Shown here in pieces: positions 46,382-55,989 of a stretch of 64,000 bases of DNA. Position 1 is the first letter of the stretch, and every line of letters begins with the position of its first letter. Made by a program: the position numbers and the translations under genes. Under the pieces are notes generated by a model. That model was not told where the DNA came from. It made no database searches and saw only the letters and a list, made by a program, of their open reading frames with translations. The stretch is from Thermoflavifilum thermophilum. Lineage in GTDB: Bacteria > Bacteroidota > Bacteroidia > Chitinophagales > Chitinophagaceae. The stretch is from contig NZ_FPCJ01000001.1 of assembly GCF_900116565.1 (NCBI RefSeq), forward strand, positions 1,240,001-1,304,000, in the 5' to 3' direction.

Positions 46382-47263
46382 TTATTTTTCTGCGCCAGCC
46401 CAACCGGGCGGAGGCTGGTGTTTCCATCGCCTGTGGCTCCATAGCCAATTGTGCGGTTGTTCATGGATTTTTTGTTCCAGAAACCGGCTGAAGGCATGGC
46501 TGATTTGCCCTTCTGCCGTACGCGCAGGATCAGGAAATGCTTCCTGAATGATGGCGTGGTAATATCCTCGTTTGATTTTCTGAATATCGCCAAATATCAC
46601 CACTTCTCCAAAGCGGCGTGCAATAAGCTCGGGTCCTTTGTAAAAAGCCGTGGGTCGGTTCAGAAAATTTTCCCAATAGCATCTCCGGGCACTGGAAGGG
46701 TTTTGATCGGCCACTAGAATGGTGATATGTGGTTGCGATTGCCAGGGTTTCATGGCTTCCAATACCCGATCGGCCGGAATCAGCACCGTACCAAACCGCC
46801 GGCGAATGTAATTCATCAGCCGTTCCACATTCGGATTGCTGATCGGCATATACACCACCAGAAATGGAACAGTGGTACCAAGTTTGAAATACAGATTGGC
46901 CCACTCCCAGTTAAACCGATGCCCTAATTGAATCTGGCAGCTTTTGCCTTCTGCCGCCAGCCGGTGCAACAGGCTTAAATCGCATCGAAATCTGCGTTGG
47001 AGGGTTTTCGGTGAAAGGGTCATCATTTTGATGGTTTCCACCACCATATCGCACAAATCATGATAATATGCTTTTTCGATTTTTCGTAACTCCACAGCAT
47101 CTGATTCGGGAAAAGCCTGGGCCAAATGCGCTCGTACAAGCCTTTTCCGATATCCGATGAGGTAATAAACGCACCCATACAACACATCTGACAGGATATA
47201 CAGAATCGGAAAAGGAAGCAGGGAAATGAGATAGCAGGCTGCAAACAACAAATAATACCCCAT
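46382..47263 (-). CDS. Lysophospholipid/lipid A acyltransferase (LpxL/HtrB type)
   Basis: A 293-aa inner-membrane acyltransferase. An N-terminal hydrophobic anchor (YYLLFAACYLISLLPFPILY) is followed by the HxxxxE catalytic motif in QLGHRFNWEW (residues ~120-130) and by the domain features IPADRVLEAMKPW and VADQNPSSARRCYW seen in late lipid A acyltransferases. It likely adds a secondary acyl chain to lipid A or a related surface lipid such as ornithine lipid. It starts 12 nt after nadB, in the same operon. Confidence 0.9.
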   Translation of the reverse strand: MGYYLLFAACYLISLLPFPILYILSDVLYGCVYYLIGYRKRLVRAHLAQAFPESDAVELRKIEKAYYHDLCDMVVETIKMMTLSPKTLQRRFRCDLSLLHRLAAEGKSCQIQLGHRFNWEWANLYFKLGTTVPFLVVYMPISNPNVERLMNYIRRRFGTVLIPADRVLEAMKPWQSQPHITILVADQNPSSARRCYWENFLNRPTAFYKGPELIARRFGEVVIFGDIQKIKRGYYHAIIQEAFPDPARTAEGQISHAFSRFLEQKIHEQPHNWLWSHRRWKHQPPPGWAGAEK

Positions 47264-47275
47264 GCCTGAAATGCT

Positions 47276-48871
47276 TTACAGAACAATATTTTGTATGATG
47301 TTGCTTTTTTCCGGATAATCCGTATTGAAATGCAGGCCACGGCTTTCTTTCCGGAACATGGCGCATTTCACAATCAGATAAGCCACTGTAATCATATTTC
47401 GCAATTCACATAACTGGGGCGACAGAACAGTGGACTCATACAATTCTTCCGTTTCTTCGAAAAGCAGATCGAGCCTTCTCATAGCTCGTTGCAATCTGGT
47501 ATTGGAGCGTACAATGCCCACATAATCACTCATTACTTGTTGCAATTCTTTTAAGCTTTGGGTAATTAAAATCATTTCTTTGGGAGCAGTGGTACCGGCC
47601 GCATCCCAATCGGGCACATTGGGCAGTTGAAAGGGTTGCTGGATAAGCTCCACACTATCCAGATAACAGCGATGGGCAAATACCATGGCTTCAAGCAGGG
47701 AATTGGATGCCAGCCGATTGGCGCCGTGCAGGCCGGTAGAGGCGCATTCACCACATGCATACAGGCGGCGGATGGAAGTGCGCCCCCAGGCATCGGTCTT
47801 AATGCCGCCGCAGCTGTAATGAGCGGCAGGTGCTACAGGAATCCAGTCGTGCCGTACATCGATATTTAATTCCCTGCATTTTTTATAGATATTCGGAAAA
47901 TGGCTGCGGAAGCGATCTTCGGGAATTGTTGTACAATCCAGGTACACAAATTCAGTACCTGTGCGCTTCATTTCATTGTCAATGGCACGGGCCACGATAT
48001 CGCGGGGAGCGAGTTCCTTGCGCGCATCATAACGTTCCATAAAAGCTTCGCCGGCGTGATTGCGCAATATGGCGCCTTCGCCCCTCACGGCTTCTGAAAT
48101 TAAAAAAGTGGAACTTTTCCCGGGTTGATAAAGGGCTGTGGGATGAAACTGGATGAATTCCATGTTTTCAATGCGCCCCTTGGCACGATACACCATGGCC
48201 ACGCCGTCGCCCGTGGCAATAGGCGGATTGGTGGTGGTGCGATACACTCTTCCGCAACCACCGGTAGCCAGCAGCGTGATGGGCGCCAGTAGCTTTTCAA
48301 TTTGCTGGGTATGAAGGTTCAGCACATATACCCCAAAACAGGTAATATCGGGCGTAGATTTGGTAACCAGATATCCCAGGTGATGCTGGGTAATCAGATC
48401 CACGACAAAACAATGGCTCAGCAACTGAATATTAGGCTGCTGGTGCACGGCTTCAAGCAAGGCTCTTTCCATTTCGCGTCCTGTGCTGTCTTTATGATGC
48501 AGCACCCGATGGCGGGAATGGCCTCCCTCGCGGCCGCGGGAAAATTCACCCAATGCATCCCGGTCAAACCGCGCCCCCCATGCCATGATTTCATTCACTC
48601 TTTCAGGCCCTTCCCTGACCACTATTTTCACAATCTCTTCGTTGCAAAGCCCATCTCCTGCGATCAGCGTATCTTCAATGTGGCGTTCAAAACTATCGTG
48701 TTCCAGATCATTGACTACGGCCACTCCTCCCTGGGCGTATTTGGTATTGGTTTCATCTTCCCGGGTTTTGGTAAGCACGGTAACCTGCCTTTGCGGAAAA
48801 TGCCGGGCAATCTTAAGTGCGTAGGTTAATCCTGCAATGCCAGAGCCAATAACCAGAAAATCGGTGTACAT
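47276..48871 (-). CDS. nadB: L-aspartate oxidase
   Basis: The first step of NAD synthesis from aspartate, giving iminoaspartate for quinolinate synthase. The 531-aa flavoprotein has the FAD-binding YTDFLVIGSGIAGLTYAL, TKYAQGGVAVV near residue 55, the catalytic segment REGGHSRHRVLHHKDSTG near 125, and PAAHYSCGGIKTDAWGRT near 345 with its Cys/Gly signature. The start MYTDFL is used because the ATG 21 nt upstream would lie at the promoter box (48890-48897). nadA and nadC are not adjacent. It leads the nadB-acyltransferase-tag operon. Confidence 0.95.
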   Translation of the reverse strand: MYTDFLVIGSGIAGLTYALKIARHFPQRQVTVLTKTREDETNTKYAQGGVAVVNDLEHDSFERHIEDTLIAGDGLCNEEIVKIVVREGPERVNEIMAWGARFDRDALGEFSRGREGGHSRHRVLHHKDSTGREMERALLEAVHQQPNIQLLSHCFVVDLITQHHLGYLVTKSTPDITCFGVYVLNLHTQQIEKLLAPITLLATGGCGRVYRTTTNPPIATGDGVAMVYRAKGRIENMEFIQFHPTALYQPGKSSTFLISEAVRGEGAILRNHAGEAFMERYDARKELAPRDIVARAIDNEMKRTGTEFVYLDCTTIPEDRFRSHFPNIYKKCRELNIDVRHDWIPVAPAAHYSCGGIKTDAWGRTSIRRLYACGECASTGLHGANRLASNSLLEAMVFAHRCYLDSVELIQQPFQLPNVPDWDAAGTTAPKEMILITQSLKELQQVMSDYVGIVRSNTRLQRAMRRLDLLFEETEELYESTVLSPQLCELRNMITVAYLIVKCAMFRKESRGLHFNTDYPEKSNIIQNIVL

Positions 48872-48889
48872 GATGCAAGAAAATTGGCT

Positions 48890-48897
48890 CAAAGTTA
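48890..48897 (-). promoter_or_regulatory. TAnnTTTG -7 box upstream of nadB
   Basis: TAACTTTG on the minus strand, 18 nt before the nadB ATG at 48871. Confidence 0.5.
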
Positions 48898-48997
48898 CAG
48901 GACATTGCCTTCTTAAATGAAATGGGGTAAAATTGCCATTCCTGAAGAAAAAAGCCCGTTTATCCCAAATTTAAATTTCATTCCTGATAGGGTATGA

Positions 48998-49005
48998 TAT
49001 ATTTG
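48998..49005 (+). promoter_or_regulatory. TAnnTTTG -7 box upstream of the TolC-like gene
   Basis: TATATTTG. It overlaps the frame before the first plausible Met codons, so the ATG at 48994 cannot be used on this transcript; initiation at 49033 fits best. Confidence 0.5.
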
Positions 49006-49032
49006 CTAAAAATGCCTTCATCTATATCTGCT

Positions 49033-50478
49033 ATGCGATATTTATTCACAGGATGCCTGATGGTTTTGCTCATCTATTCTCCTGCCTTGTTTGCGCAGGA
49101 AACCTGGTCATTGCAGCGATGTGTTGATTATGCCCTTGAGCATAATATTCAAATTAAACAGGCAGACATTCAAAAACGGCTGAATGAGCTTATTCTTCAG
49201 CAGAGCCGCCTTTCCCGATTGCCCAGTCTCAATGCCGGAATCAACAATGGATTTAACTTCGGGCGATCCATTGACCCCACCACCAATCAGTTTGTCAACA
49301 ATCAATTGTATTATCTGGGTGGTAGTGTGAATATGAGTCTGAACCTATTCAGTGGTTTACAGAAAACACATACCATTCAGGCCAACAAATATACATTGGC
49401 AGCAAGCGAGCAGCTGGAAAGAAAAATGGAAAATGATGTGGCCTTGAATGTAGCTACCGCTTATTTGCAGATTCTGCTGAACACGGAACAACTAAAAGCC
49501 ACCCGGCAACAATTGAATTTATCGATTGCCCAGCTGGAAAATACGCGTAAACAGGTAATTGCTGGCGCATTACCGGAAAGCAATCTGGCCGATATACAAG
49601 CCCAGGTGGCATCTGATAGCGCTTCACTCATCACGGCCGAAAACAACCTCACTTTATCCATCCTGCAAATGAAGGCTATTCTAAACCTGCCTTCCGATGC
49701 GCCTTTTGCTGTTGATACGCAAATGAATGTAGATGCTATTCCGGTCATGAATCTGGATGCAATCACGCCTGAGCAAATTTATGAACAGGCCGTGGGCATA
49801 CAACCGCAGGTCCTGGCTGATTCGCTTACTTTGCTGGCCGATAAAAAACAACTGGCAGCAGCAAAGGGCGCTCTGTATCCTACCGTTTATTTATCCGGTA
49901 GCTTAGGTACCAATTATGCCAGCACGTTCTCGCAATATTATGTTGATACCATCATGGTACCACCCGTTCAGATCGGCACGGTTAATATCAATGGTGTGGA
50001 TTATAAAGTAAATTCTTTACCGCAAACTGAACCGGTATATCGATCTTACAAAAGTCCGCTGGGCAGCCAGCTCAACAATAATTTCAATCAATCAATCGGC
50101 ATTGGAGTGAATATTCCCATCTTTAATGGATATACCGCCCGCACGAATGTAAAACGTGCACAACTGAATTTGTTAAATCAACAACTTACCGCAGAGCAAA
50201 ACAAAATCACATTAAGACAGGATATTTTTCAGGCTTATGCAGATGCAAAAGGAGCCAGAGAACAATATCGGGCAACCATACGAGCACTCGAAGCTGCGCG
50301 CATAGCCTATGATTATGCAACCCAACGCTATGAACTGGGATTATTGAATGCAGTAGATTATCTAACCAGCCAGAATAATTTATTCAAGGCAACTGTTAAT
50401 ATGCTAACTGCAAAATACAATTATATCTTCAGAGTAAAAGTGTTAGAATTTTATCAAACATTGCATGTTCAATTTTAA
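49033..50478 (+). CDS. TolC family outer-membrane efflux protein
   Basis: A 481-aa outer-membrane channel. Signal peptide MRYLFTGCLMVLLIYSPALF ending AQ; then the TolC start WSLQRCVDYALEHNIQIKQA. The two internal repeats rich in helices and the C-terminal YDYATQRYELGLLNAVDYLT are family landmarks. The start used is the first Met well downstream of the promoter box; 49012 (7 nt after the box) would be leaderless. The HlyD-type adaptor follows after 32 nt. It is divergent from nadB. Confidence 0.92.
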   Translation: MRYLFTGCLMVLLIYSPALFAQETWSLQRCVDYALEHNIQIKQADIQKRLNELILQQSRLSRLPSLNAGINNGFNFGRSIDPTTNQFVNNQLYYLGGSVNMSLNLFSGLQKTHTIQANKYTLAASEQLERKMENDVALNVATAYLQILLNTEQLKATRQQLNLSIAQLENTRKQVIAGALPESNLADIQAQVASDSASLITAENNLTLSILQMKAILNLPSDAPFAVDTQMNVDAIPVMNLDAITPEQIYEQAVGIQPQVLADSLTLLADKKQLAAAKGALYPTVYLSGSLGTNYASTFSQYYVDTIMVPPVQIGTVNINGVDYKVNSLPQTEPVYRSYKSPLGSQLNNNFNQSIGIGVNIPIFNGYTARTNVKRAQLNLLNQQLTAEQNKITLRQDIFQAYADAKGAREQYRATIRALEAARIAYDYATQRYELGLLNAVDYLTSQNNLFKATVNMLTAKYNYIFRVKVLEFYQTLHVQF

Positions 50479-50510
50479 TTTCATCGGAAAAACAATATAA
50501 CTCATAGCAT

Positions 50511-51875
50511 ATGAAAAAAAGAACTTTATACCTGATAATTGGACTGCTGGTTGTAGGAGTAATTATATTGCTTGTACTAAAATCAAAAGGTGTGATTGGC
50601 GGTAGCGATGCGGTGCAAGTGGCTGTAGATACGGCTACTTATCGAGACATCACACAAGTAGTCACCGCCAGCGGAAAAATTTATCCCGAAACAGAAGTGC
50701 GGGTAAGTTCGGATGTATCGGGTGAAATTGTGGATTTGCCGGTGGCCGAAGGCGATTCCGTACATAAAGGCCAGGTGGTGGCGCGTGTTTATGCTGATAT
50801 TTATAGTTCAATCGTGCAACGTTCTGAAGCTACGTTAAAACAGGCGCAAGCACAACTGGCCAATGCACAGGCTGCTCTGGGCGCATACAAGGCCCGCCTG
50901 GATCAGGCCAAATATACCTACGATCGAGACAAACAATTATTGCAACAAAAAGTAATTGCACAAAGTGAATTTGAACAGGCTGAAAGTGCTTATTATTCAG
51001 CACTTGCAGATTATGAAGCCGCACAGCAACAAGTAAAGAGTGCACAGTTTGCCGTGCAATCAGCACAAGCCGATTTGAAACAGGCGCAAGATAACCTGTA
51101 CCGCACAACCATTACAGCTCCGATGGATGGCATTGTGTCTGTGCTCGACGTGAAAAAAGGCGAACGCGTAGTGGGTACCGCCCAAATGGCTGGTACCGAA
51201 ATCATGCGCATTGCCGATATGAACGTCATGGAAGTACGGGTGGATGTGGGCGAAAATGATATTCCAAAAGTACAACTGGGTGATACCGCTATCATTGAAG
51301 TAGATGCCTACAATGATCGCAAATTTAAAGGCCTCGTTACGCAGGTAGCCCCCTCAAGCCAGGCCGTAGCTCAGCAAACATCTACGGCAGCAACCCTTTC
51401 ATCATCCGCCGATCAGGTGGCCAACTATACCGTGCATATCCGTATCCTACGCAGTAGCTATGCCGATTTGTTTGATCCCAAAAGACCCCGTTTCTTTCCG
51501 CTGCGGCCGGGCATGAGCGCCAGTGTAAACATACAAACTGAAACACGCCATCACGTACTGGCAGTTCCCATCAATGCCGTTGCATTGCGCAATATATCTT
51601 CAAATAAAAATCAGAATCATGCTACATTTAGCAACAACACTGATCAACAGGAAGTGGTGTTTAAACTAACCGGTCAGAACCTGGTGCGTATGGTGCCCGT
51701 GAAAACAGGCATTCAGGACGATAATTTTATTGAAATTGATTCCGGATTACAGGCTGGCGATGTGGTGGTTTCCGCTCCCTATAATGCTGTTTCCAAAACA
51801 TTGAACGATAGTACAAAGGTGAAAGTAGTGCCCCATCAACAACTTTTTGAAGTAACAACTACGGCTCCAAAATAA
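50511..51875 (+). CDS. HlyD/RND-type periplasmic adaptor (membrane fusion protein)
   Basis: A 454-aa adaptor with an N-terminal membrane anchor (LYLIIGLLVVGVIILLVL). Lipoyl-like halves (SSDVSGEIVDLPVAEGDSVH and YRTTITAPMDGIVSVLDVKK) flank a long helical hairpin rich in Ala and Gln (residues ~105-195), then beta-barrel domains. It is co-transcribed with the TolC-like gene. The sequence resembles adaptors of MacB-type ABC exporters or of RND pumps, but no pump gene follows: a terminator comes 25 nt after the stop and the next gene is on the other strand. Confidence 0.92.
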   Translation: MKKRTLYLIIGLLVVGVIILLVLKSKGVIGGSDAVQVAVDTATYRDITQVVTASGKIYPETEVRVSSDVSGEIVDLPVAEGDSVHKGQVVARVYADIYSSIVQRSEATLKQAQAQLANAQAALGAYKARLDQAKYTYDRDKQLLQQKVIAQSEFEQAESAYYSALADYEAAQQQVKSAQFAVQSAQADLKQAQDNLYRTTITAPMDGIVSVLDVKKGERVVGTAQMAGTEIMRIADMNVMEVRVDVGENDIPKVQLGDTAIIEVDAYNDRKFKGLVTQVAPSSQAVAQQTSTAATLSSSADQVANYTVHIRILRSSYADLFDPKRPRFFPLRPGMSASVNIQTETRHHVLAVPINAVALRNISSNKNQNHATFSNNTDQQEVVFKLTGQNLVRMVPVKTGIQDDNFIEIDSGLQAGDVVVSAPYNAVSKTLNDSTKVKVVPHQQLFEVTTTAPK

Positions 51876-51899
51876 ATCATAGCGACTATTCGACATCAA

Positions 51900-51937
51900 A
51901 ACAACAGGCAACTTGAAGGTTGCCTGTTGTTATTTTT
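51900..51937 (+). terminator. Strong intrinsic terminator after the HlyD-type gene
   Basis: Perfect 13-bp stem AACAACAGGCAAC (51900-51912) with 51919-51931, 6-nt loop, followed by ATTTTT. It closes the two-gene export operon. Confidence 0.85.
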
Positions 51938-52028
51938 ACAAACACCCTTTTCGCCTTTCTCTCTTCTGCCTGAGAAAAAGGGATACCTGCAAAATTAAAA
52001 GCATAATAAAAACACTCCTGACAAAGCA

Positions 52029-52967
52029 TCAGTGAATCAATTCATACTGCAAATCATGTACATATCTTATTGGCACATGAATATCCTGTTTTATTTTTTT
52101 GTTGTAAGCTGCACGGTATATATATTCTCCACTGATTTCAGTATGTTGTACACTGCGCGTAGGCCAGCCGTTTTCAGCACTTATCAGATAAGATGATTGT
52201 GTATTGCCACGCACATCTACATTGCCCATGATACCACCTCCCAAATCAATGACAGCGAATTGATTGCTTATCATATTCCCCTGTGCGGATACTTTCAACC
52301 CGAATTTATCCCCGTAATCCAGTTTCCAGGCTGTTGTGAGACTTCCACCCAACCGCCCGGCCAGCTGTACAATGTCTGTCCAGCCATCACCCACCTGCAC
52401 AGCATGATCAGCATATCGGGGAAACAGACTGATAAACTGATTGCGAAATGCATCTGCATCAAATTGTTCCCGCACAAAATTGATAATGGCCTGCCGGTCT
52501 GATTTGGAAGTTTTTGCCGGAATTGCACCAACGGCATAATGAATCAGGCTATCTATCCCTTCCATGTCTTGAATGGTGCCATTGCTTTGAATGGTGAAAT
52601 AAAACGGCCGTTCGGTGATACGGCGGAATACCAGATTCAATGCATCCTGCTCGCTGCCTTCTGTATTAATGGTATTGGTTACGTCCTGGGATGATGCTGT
52701 CAGAAAAATTTTTTCATACCTGGCTTCAATGAGTGCTGAAGATGTGGCAGGCATTGTGTTTACCACTTTCAGCTTTAAAGTATAATGGCCCTGTGTGGAA
52801 GTACGCTGATGTTCATCCTGAATGGTAAGATAGGTTTCGGATCTGTCCTGTACACGAAGCTCAAACACATTCCCTTGCTGAAATACATACTGCAGCTGCA
52901 CCGATTGTGCAGATAAGGCAACAGGCAAACAACTGATCAGCAAAACAAAAATCCATGTTTTTTGCAT
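52029..52967 (-). CDS. Exported protein of unknown function (DUF6263-like)
   Basis: A 312-aa exported protein: signal peptide MQKTWIFVLLISCLPVALSA, then QSVQLQYVFQQGNVFELRVQ. The body is mainly beta-strands (TLKLKVVNTMPATSSALIEA; FYFTIQSNGTIQDMEGIDSL) with a helical middle. The pattern resembles DUF6263, a Bacteroidota family of periplasmic proteins without known role; I am not certain of the assignment. The chosen start is the second Met of the frame (the first is 9 nt upstream). It follows the TIGR02757 gene by 52 nt on the same strand and may share its transcript. Confidence 0.78.
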   Translation of the reverse strand: MQKTWIFVLLISCLPVALSAQSVQLQYVFQQGNVFELRVQDRSETYLTIQDEHQRTSTQGHYTLKLKVVNTMPATSSALIEARYEKIFLTASSQDVTNTINTEGSEQDALNLVFRRITERPFYFTIQSNGTIQDMEGIDSLIHYAVGAIPAKTSKSDRQAIINFVREQFDADAFRNQFISLFPRYADHAVQVGDGWTDIVQLAGRLGGSLTTAWKLDYGDKFGLKVSAQGNMISNQFAVIDLGGGIMGNVDVRGNTQSSYLISAENGWPTRSVQHTEISGEYIYRAAYNKKIKQDIHVPIRYVHDLQYELIH

Positions 52968-53019
52968 GAGGGACATATGAAATTATTTTCATTCAGCTTA
53001 TACATATCCTAAGCGAAGA

Positions 53020-53799
53020 TCATACCCATTTTTCAATGACTCCAAGACCAAACAATGCAAAATCATATTTCACCGGATCATCTGCATCGAAAGTACGCAA
53101 TTTTTGGGTGAGCAGGCAGGCAGTTTTCCAATTTACCGTTTGGCTATCGATCAGGCCCAACCTGCGAGCAACCCGCACCACATGTACATCCATCGGGCAT
53201 ATCAGCTGATGCGGGTTGATCTGCTTCCAGCAGCCAAAATCAATACCCATATCATCGCGTCGTACCATCCATCGTAAAAACATGTTCAGCCGTTTGCACG
53301 ATGAACCGCGAAAAGGTGCAGGCAGATGCTTTTTTGTTCGCTCGGGATATTCATCAGAAAACACAGTTTGGTAAAAGCCATTCAATGCAGCTTCCACTGT
53401 TTCGCTATTAGGGCTAAGATAGGCTGCGAAGGCCGACTCCAGCGATATAAAATGTTGATAATATTCCCGCAAAAAAGAAATAAAAAACAATAAATCTGTT
53501 GGCTGGAATGTACGATGGGAAAATGATAAAAAACGTTTCAGATCGGCTGGCTGATGTTGGGTAATAAATTCATAAGGTGCATCATCCATGAGCTGCATCA
53601 GGCGATTGGCGCTATTGATAATGCTGGTGCGGCTTCCCCAGGCCATCAACGCCGTAAAAAATCCAGATATTTCGATGTCTTGTAATTGGGTAAAACGATG
53701 AGGAACAGAAATCGGATCATGAGCAATGAAATCCGGATGATGATACAAAGCAAATTTTTCATCGAGAAATTTTTTGATAGCATGCAACTGTCTGTTCAT
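53020..53799 (-). CDS. TIGR02757 (DUF2400) family protein
   Basis: A 259-aa soluble protein. Family landmarks are the N-terminal HHPDFIAHDPISVPHRF, FFTALMAWGSRTSIINSANR (residues ~44-63), RLNMFLRWMVRRDD near 169, and CPMDVHVVRVARRLGLI near 200. The helical fold and the Lys/Asp placement recall helix-hairpin-helix DNA glycosylases, but activity has not been shown to my knowledge. It begins 10 nt after the DUF5723 stop, in the same operon. Confidence 0.88.
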   Translation of the reverse strand: MNRQLHAIKKFLDEKFALYHHPDFIAHDPISVPHRFTQLQDIEISGFFTALMAWGSRTSIINSANRLMQLMDDAPYEFITQHQPADLKRFLSFSHRTFQPTDLLFFISFLREYYQHFISLESAFAAYLSPNSETVEAALNGFYQTVFSDEYPERTKKHLPAPFRGSSCKRLNMFLRWMVRRDDMGIDFGCWKQINPHQLICPMDVHVVRVARRLGLIDSQTVNWKTACLLTQKLRTFDADDPVKYDFALFGLGVIEKWV

Positions 53800-53809
53800 A
53801 ACCTGATGA

Positions 53810-55231
53810 TTAAAACCTCGGACAGTTCAAGCGTTTATCCCGATGTACCGGTGTGAGCTGATCAGGCCGAATGGTAATGGCTATATACCCTCCGCTTTGG
53901 GTGATTTGTCTGGATGAAAATAACCCGGGCAAATGATGAATACCCATTAGCAAAGGTCCTGCCCGCACAGCAAGGCCAATCCAGAACCGCTGTTCTACCG
54001 TGTATTGCAAAGGCATATATACGCCCAGTCGCTTCTTTTCCCAGCGCGGGGTAAACATCAGCCATTCATTGCTTCTGATTTCACCTGCACTGCCATGCGT
54101 CAGCACAGAAACAGGCAAACAAACAGATGCATTGAAATAAAAATGATCCTGAAATGCATGATCCACATCTATGATCAATCGGGTGGGATTGCTGATGGAA
54201 AACATCCCATTGAGACTATTGATCTGCACAACCAGGTTCTGAATGCTATCATTGAATGCCTGCAATGATGAAATGTTGGTTAATTTTTGTTCTACAATAG
54301 AATCCGTAACAAAATTTTGTACCTGATTAACCATCCGGCTTTGTTGCCCATATTTGAAACGATTGTGCCCGATGTCCAGCAAGCTGATGCCTATTTTCCA
54401 CCAGTAATCATAATACGGGTCAGGCGCATAATAATTGACCGGTTCCTGTTTTTTAATCAGATATTCCACACCCATGTCAACAGCTATGCTTCCCTGTGAA
54501 TGATTTAAAAAATCATACGTATTGTCTGCCACCTGCTGATCGTAATTAGAAGAATAACCATATTTCATGCTGAGTTGAGGGAACTGATATACATTGCCCT
54601 GGGGAAGCGTGCGTTCGCGCACCTGCAATTCATCTACACGGGCAAATGCGCCGCTTACACCCCGCATCACTTTTATGGTGAAGCCACCATTGAGCCTGGC
54701 AACAGCATTGTCAATCCATGTTTGTGCGTAGGTAGCATGGATCTCCAACCAACCGGATGAAGTTAGCTTACCACTGAAATCGCGTTCTTGCTGGATATTG
54801 AGAAAGCTTCGCAAGCTGCCAACCGTATCTGATACTGTAAGTGGACTGGTGTGTGCCCATCCATAGGCATGCGCACTGATCCCAAAACCTATGGCTCTTT
54901 TGCGATCGAGCGCAATGCGTGCATTCAGCAAATTCACATCGCCTTGCACCAATGCATATCTTTTGAAGTGCCCTTCGGTATAGCGATAGTGAAACGTATC
55001 GGGCCAGCCCAACAAGCTGCCATTCAGCAAATACACAGCATTGGTACTTTGCAGCTGCTGATAACCTAAAAGCGTAAGATCCCACGGAAAGGGAGTATTG
55101 ACAATAGAAGCCGGATTGTGCAGCATGTTCAGGCTGCCTCCGTAAGAAGATCCCCGTATGCCATACAAATGTTGGGCACACAAGTGTTGCACGCCCGCCA
55201 GGAACAGCGCGCACAGGATGATTTTTTTCAT
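53810..55231 (-). CDS. DUF5723 family outer-membrane protein
   Basis: A 473-aa outer-membrane beta-barrel. Signal peptide MKKIILCALFLAGVQHLCAQ, then HLYGIRGSSYGGSLNMLHNP, the usual start of DUF5723 proteins (NPA at the first strand). Alternating strands rich in Tyr, Gly and Asn run to the end, and the segment DHFYFNASVCLPVSV sits near a typical late strand. The function is unknown; similar proteins are distant relatives of PorV/PorQ-type barrels. The start follows an in-frame ATG at 55255, which lacks a signal-peptide profile. It heads a three-gene unit with the TIGR02757 and DUF6263-like genes. Confidence 0.87.
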   Translation of the reverse strand: MKKIILCALFLAGVQHLCAQHLYGIRGSSYGGSLNMLHNPASIVNTPFPWDLTLLGYQQLQSTNAVYLLNGSLLGWPDTFHYRYTEGHFKRYALVQGDVNLLNARIALDRKRAIGFGISAHAYGWAHTSPLTVSDTVGSLRSFLNIQQERDFSGKLTSSGWLEIHATYAQTWIDNAVARLNGGFTIKVMRGVSGAFARVDELQVRERTLPQGNVYQFPQLSMKYGYSSNYDQQVADNTYDFLNHSQGSIAVDMGVEYLIKKQEPVNYYAPDPYYDYWWKIGISLLDIGHNRFKYGQQSRMVNQVQNFVTDSIVEQKLTNISSLQAFNDSIQNLVVQINSLNGMFSISNPTRLIIDVDHAFQDHFYFNASVCLPVSVLTHGSAGEIRSNEWLMFTPRWEKKRLGVYMPLQYTVEQRFWIGLAVRAGPLLMGIHHLPGLFSSRQITQSGGYIAITIRPDQLTPVHRDKRLNCPRF

Positions 55232-55300
55232 AGGATGCTGTGTAGAATAAAACAATATTCCCTGATTTTGATCTGATGCAATAGGTTAATTTTTGAAATA

Positions 55301-55337
55301 AAAACGAAAAACCCATTCCATATCGTATGGAATGGGT
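55301..55337 (-). terminator. Intrinsic terminator after the DUF2911 gene
   Basis: Perfect 12-bp stem ACCCATTCCATA (55311-55322) with TATGGAATGGGT (55326-55337), 3-nt loop; on the minus strand it is followed by TTTTCGTTTT. It begins 26 nt after the DUF2911 stop. Confidence 0.8.
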
Positions 55338-55363
55338 ATATCCTTTTATCCGCGAAAAGGTTC

Positions 55364-55942
55364 TCAGAACGTAAAAGGCACGCGCACCATCGTAGTATCC
55401 CAGCCAATTACCAGATCAGCGCCTTTTTCGGTTTTCTGAAATACCATACTCAGGGCTTCTACAGGCTCGCTCAAATGCTGTACTGGCACATCCACCCGCA
55501 CAATATCTTTTTGGGGATCATAGCCAAAAGCGCCCCAGGTATCGGTTTCAGAATTCACGATAAATGTCCACTTATCAGGTTGAAAAATGGCATAAAAAGT
55601 ATATCTCCCGGGCTGCAGGGTTTTACCGCCAATGGTCACAGGTGAAAATACATCCAATTCATCTGCTTCATTGGCACCCAAACGATCGACTTTGCCAAAT
55701 GGCTCCAATCCGCCAAAAATGGTCCGACCCTTTTTCTGCGGCCGGCTGTAAATAACCCGCATGATGAGCTGGCCGGCATTGCCACGCAGTTTGGCCGCCG
55801 GATAATTGGGCGGATAATACGACATATCCATAGGACTTACATCCAATGGGGGAAATTTAACTTGTTCCTGCTGGGCATAACCTTTTTGGGTTGCCCATGT
55901 GCAGCAGGCAAGCAGGAAGATGAGGAGAAGGACTTTTTTCAT
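55364..55942 (-). CDS. DUF2911 family exported protein
   Basis: A 192-aa exported protein: signal peptide MKKVLLLIFLLACCTWATQK, then GYAQQEQVKFPP. The DUF2911 core includes MRVIYSRPQKKGRTIFGGLE (residues ~62-81), VTIGGKTLQPGRYTFYAI and WGAFGYDPQKDIVRVDV. The fold is a beta-sandwich; the family is common in Bacteroidota and of unknown role. The start is chosen because a -7 box lies 34 nt upstream (55977-55984); the frame's first ATG (55993) would lie upstream of that box. It is just downstream of acpH but has its own promoter. Confidence 0.9.
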   Translation of the reverse strand: MKKVLLLIFLLACCTWATQKGYAQQEQVKFPPLDVSPMDMSYYPPNYPAAKLRGNAGQLIMRVIYSRPQKKGRTIFGGLEPFGKVDRLGANEADELDVFSPVTIGGKTLQPGRYTFYAIFQPDKWTFIVNSETDTWGAFGYDPQKDIVRVDVPVQHLSEPVEALSMVFQKTEKGADLVIGWDTTMVRVPFTF

Positions 55943-55976
55943 GGCATTGCAGTTTTCAGATGATGGAAATAGGTAA

Positions 55977-55984
55977 CAAATATA
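55977..55984 (-). promoter_or_regulatory. TAnnTTTG -7 box upstream of the DUF2911 gene
   Basis: TATATTTG on the minus strand, immediately after the ACP phosphodiesterase stop codon. Confidence 0.45.
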
Positions 55985-55989
55985 AATGT

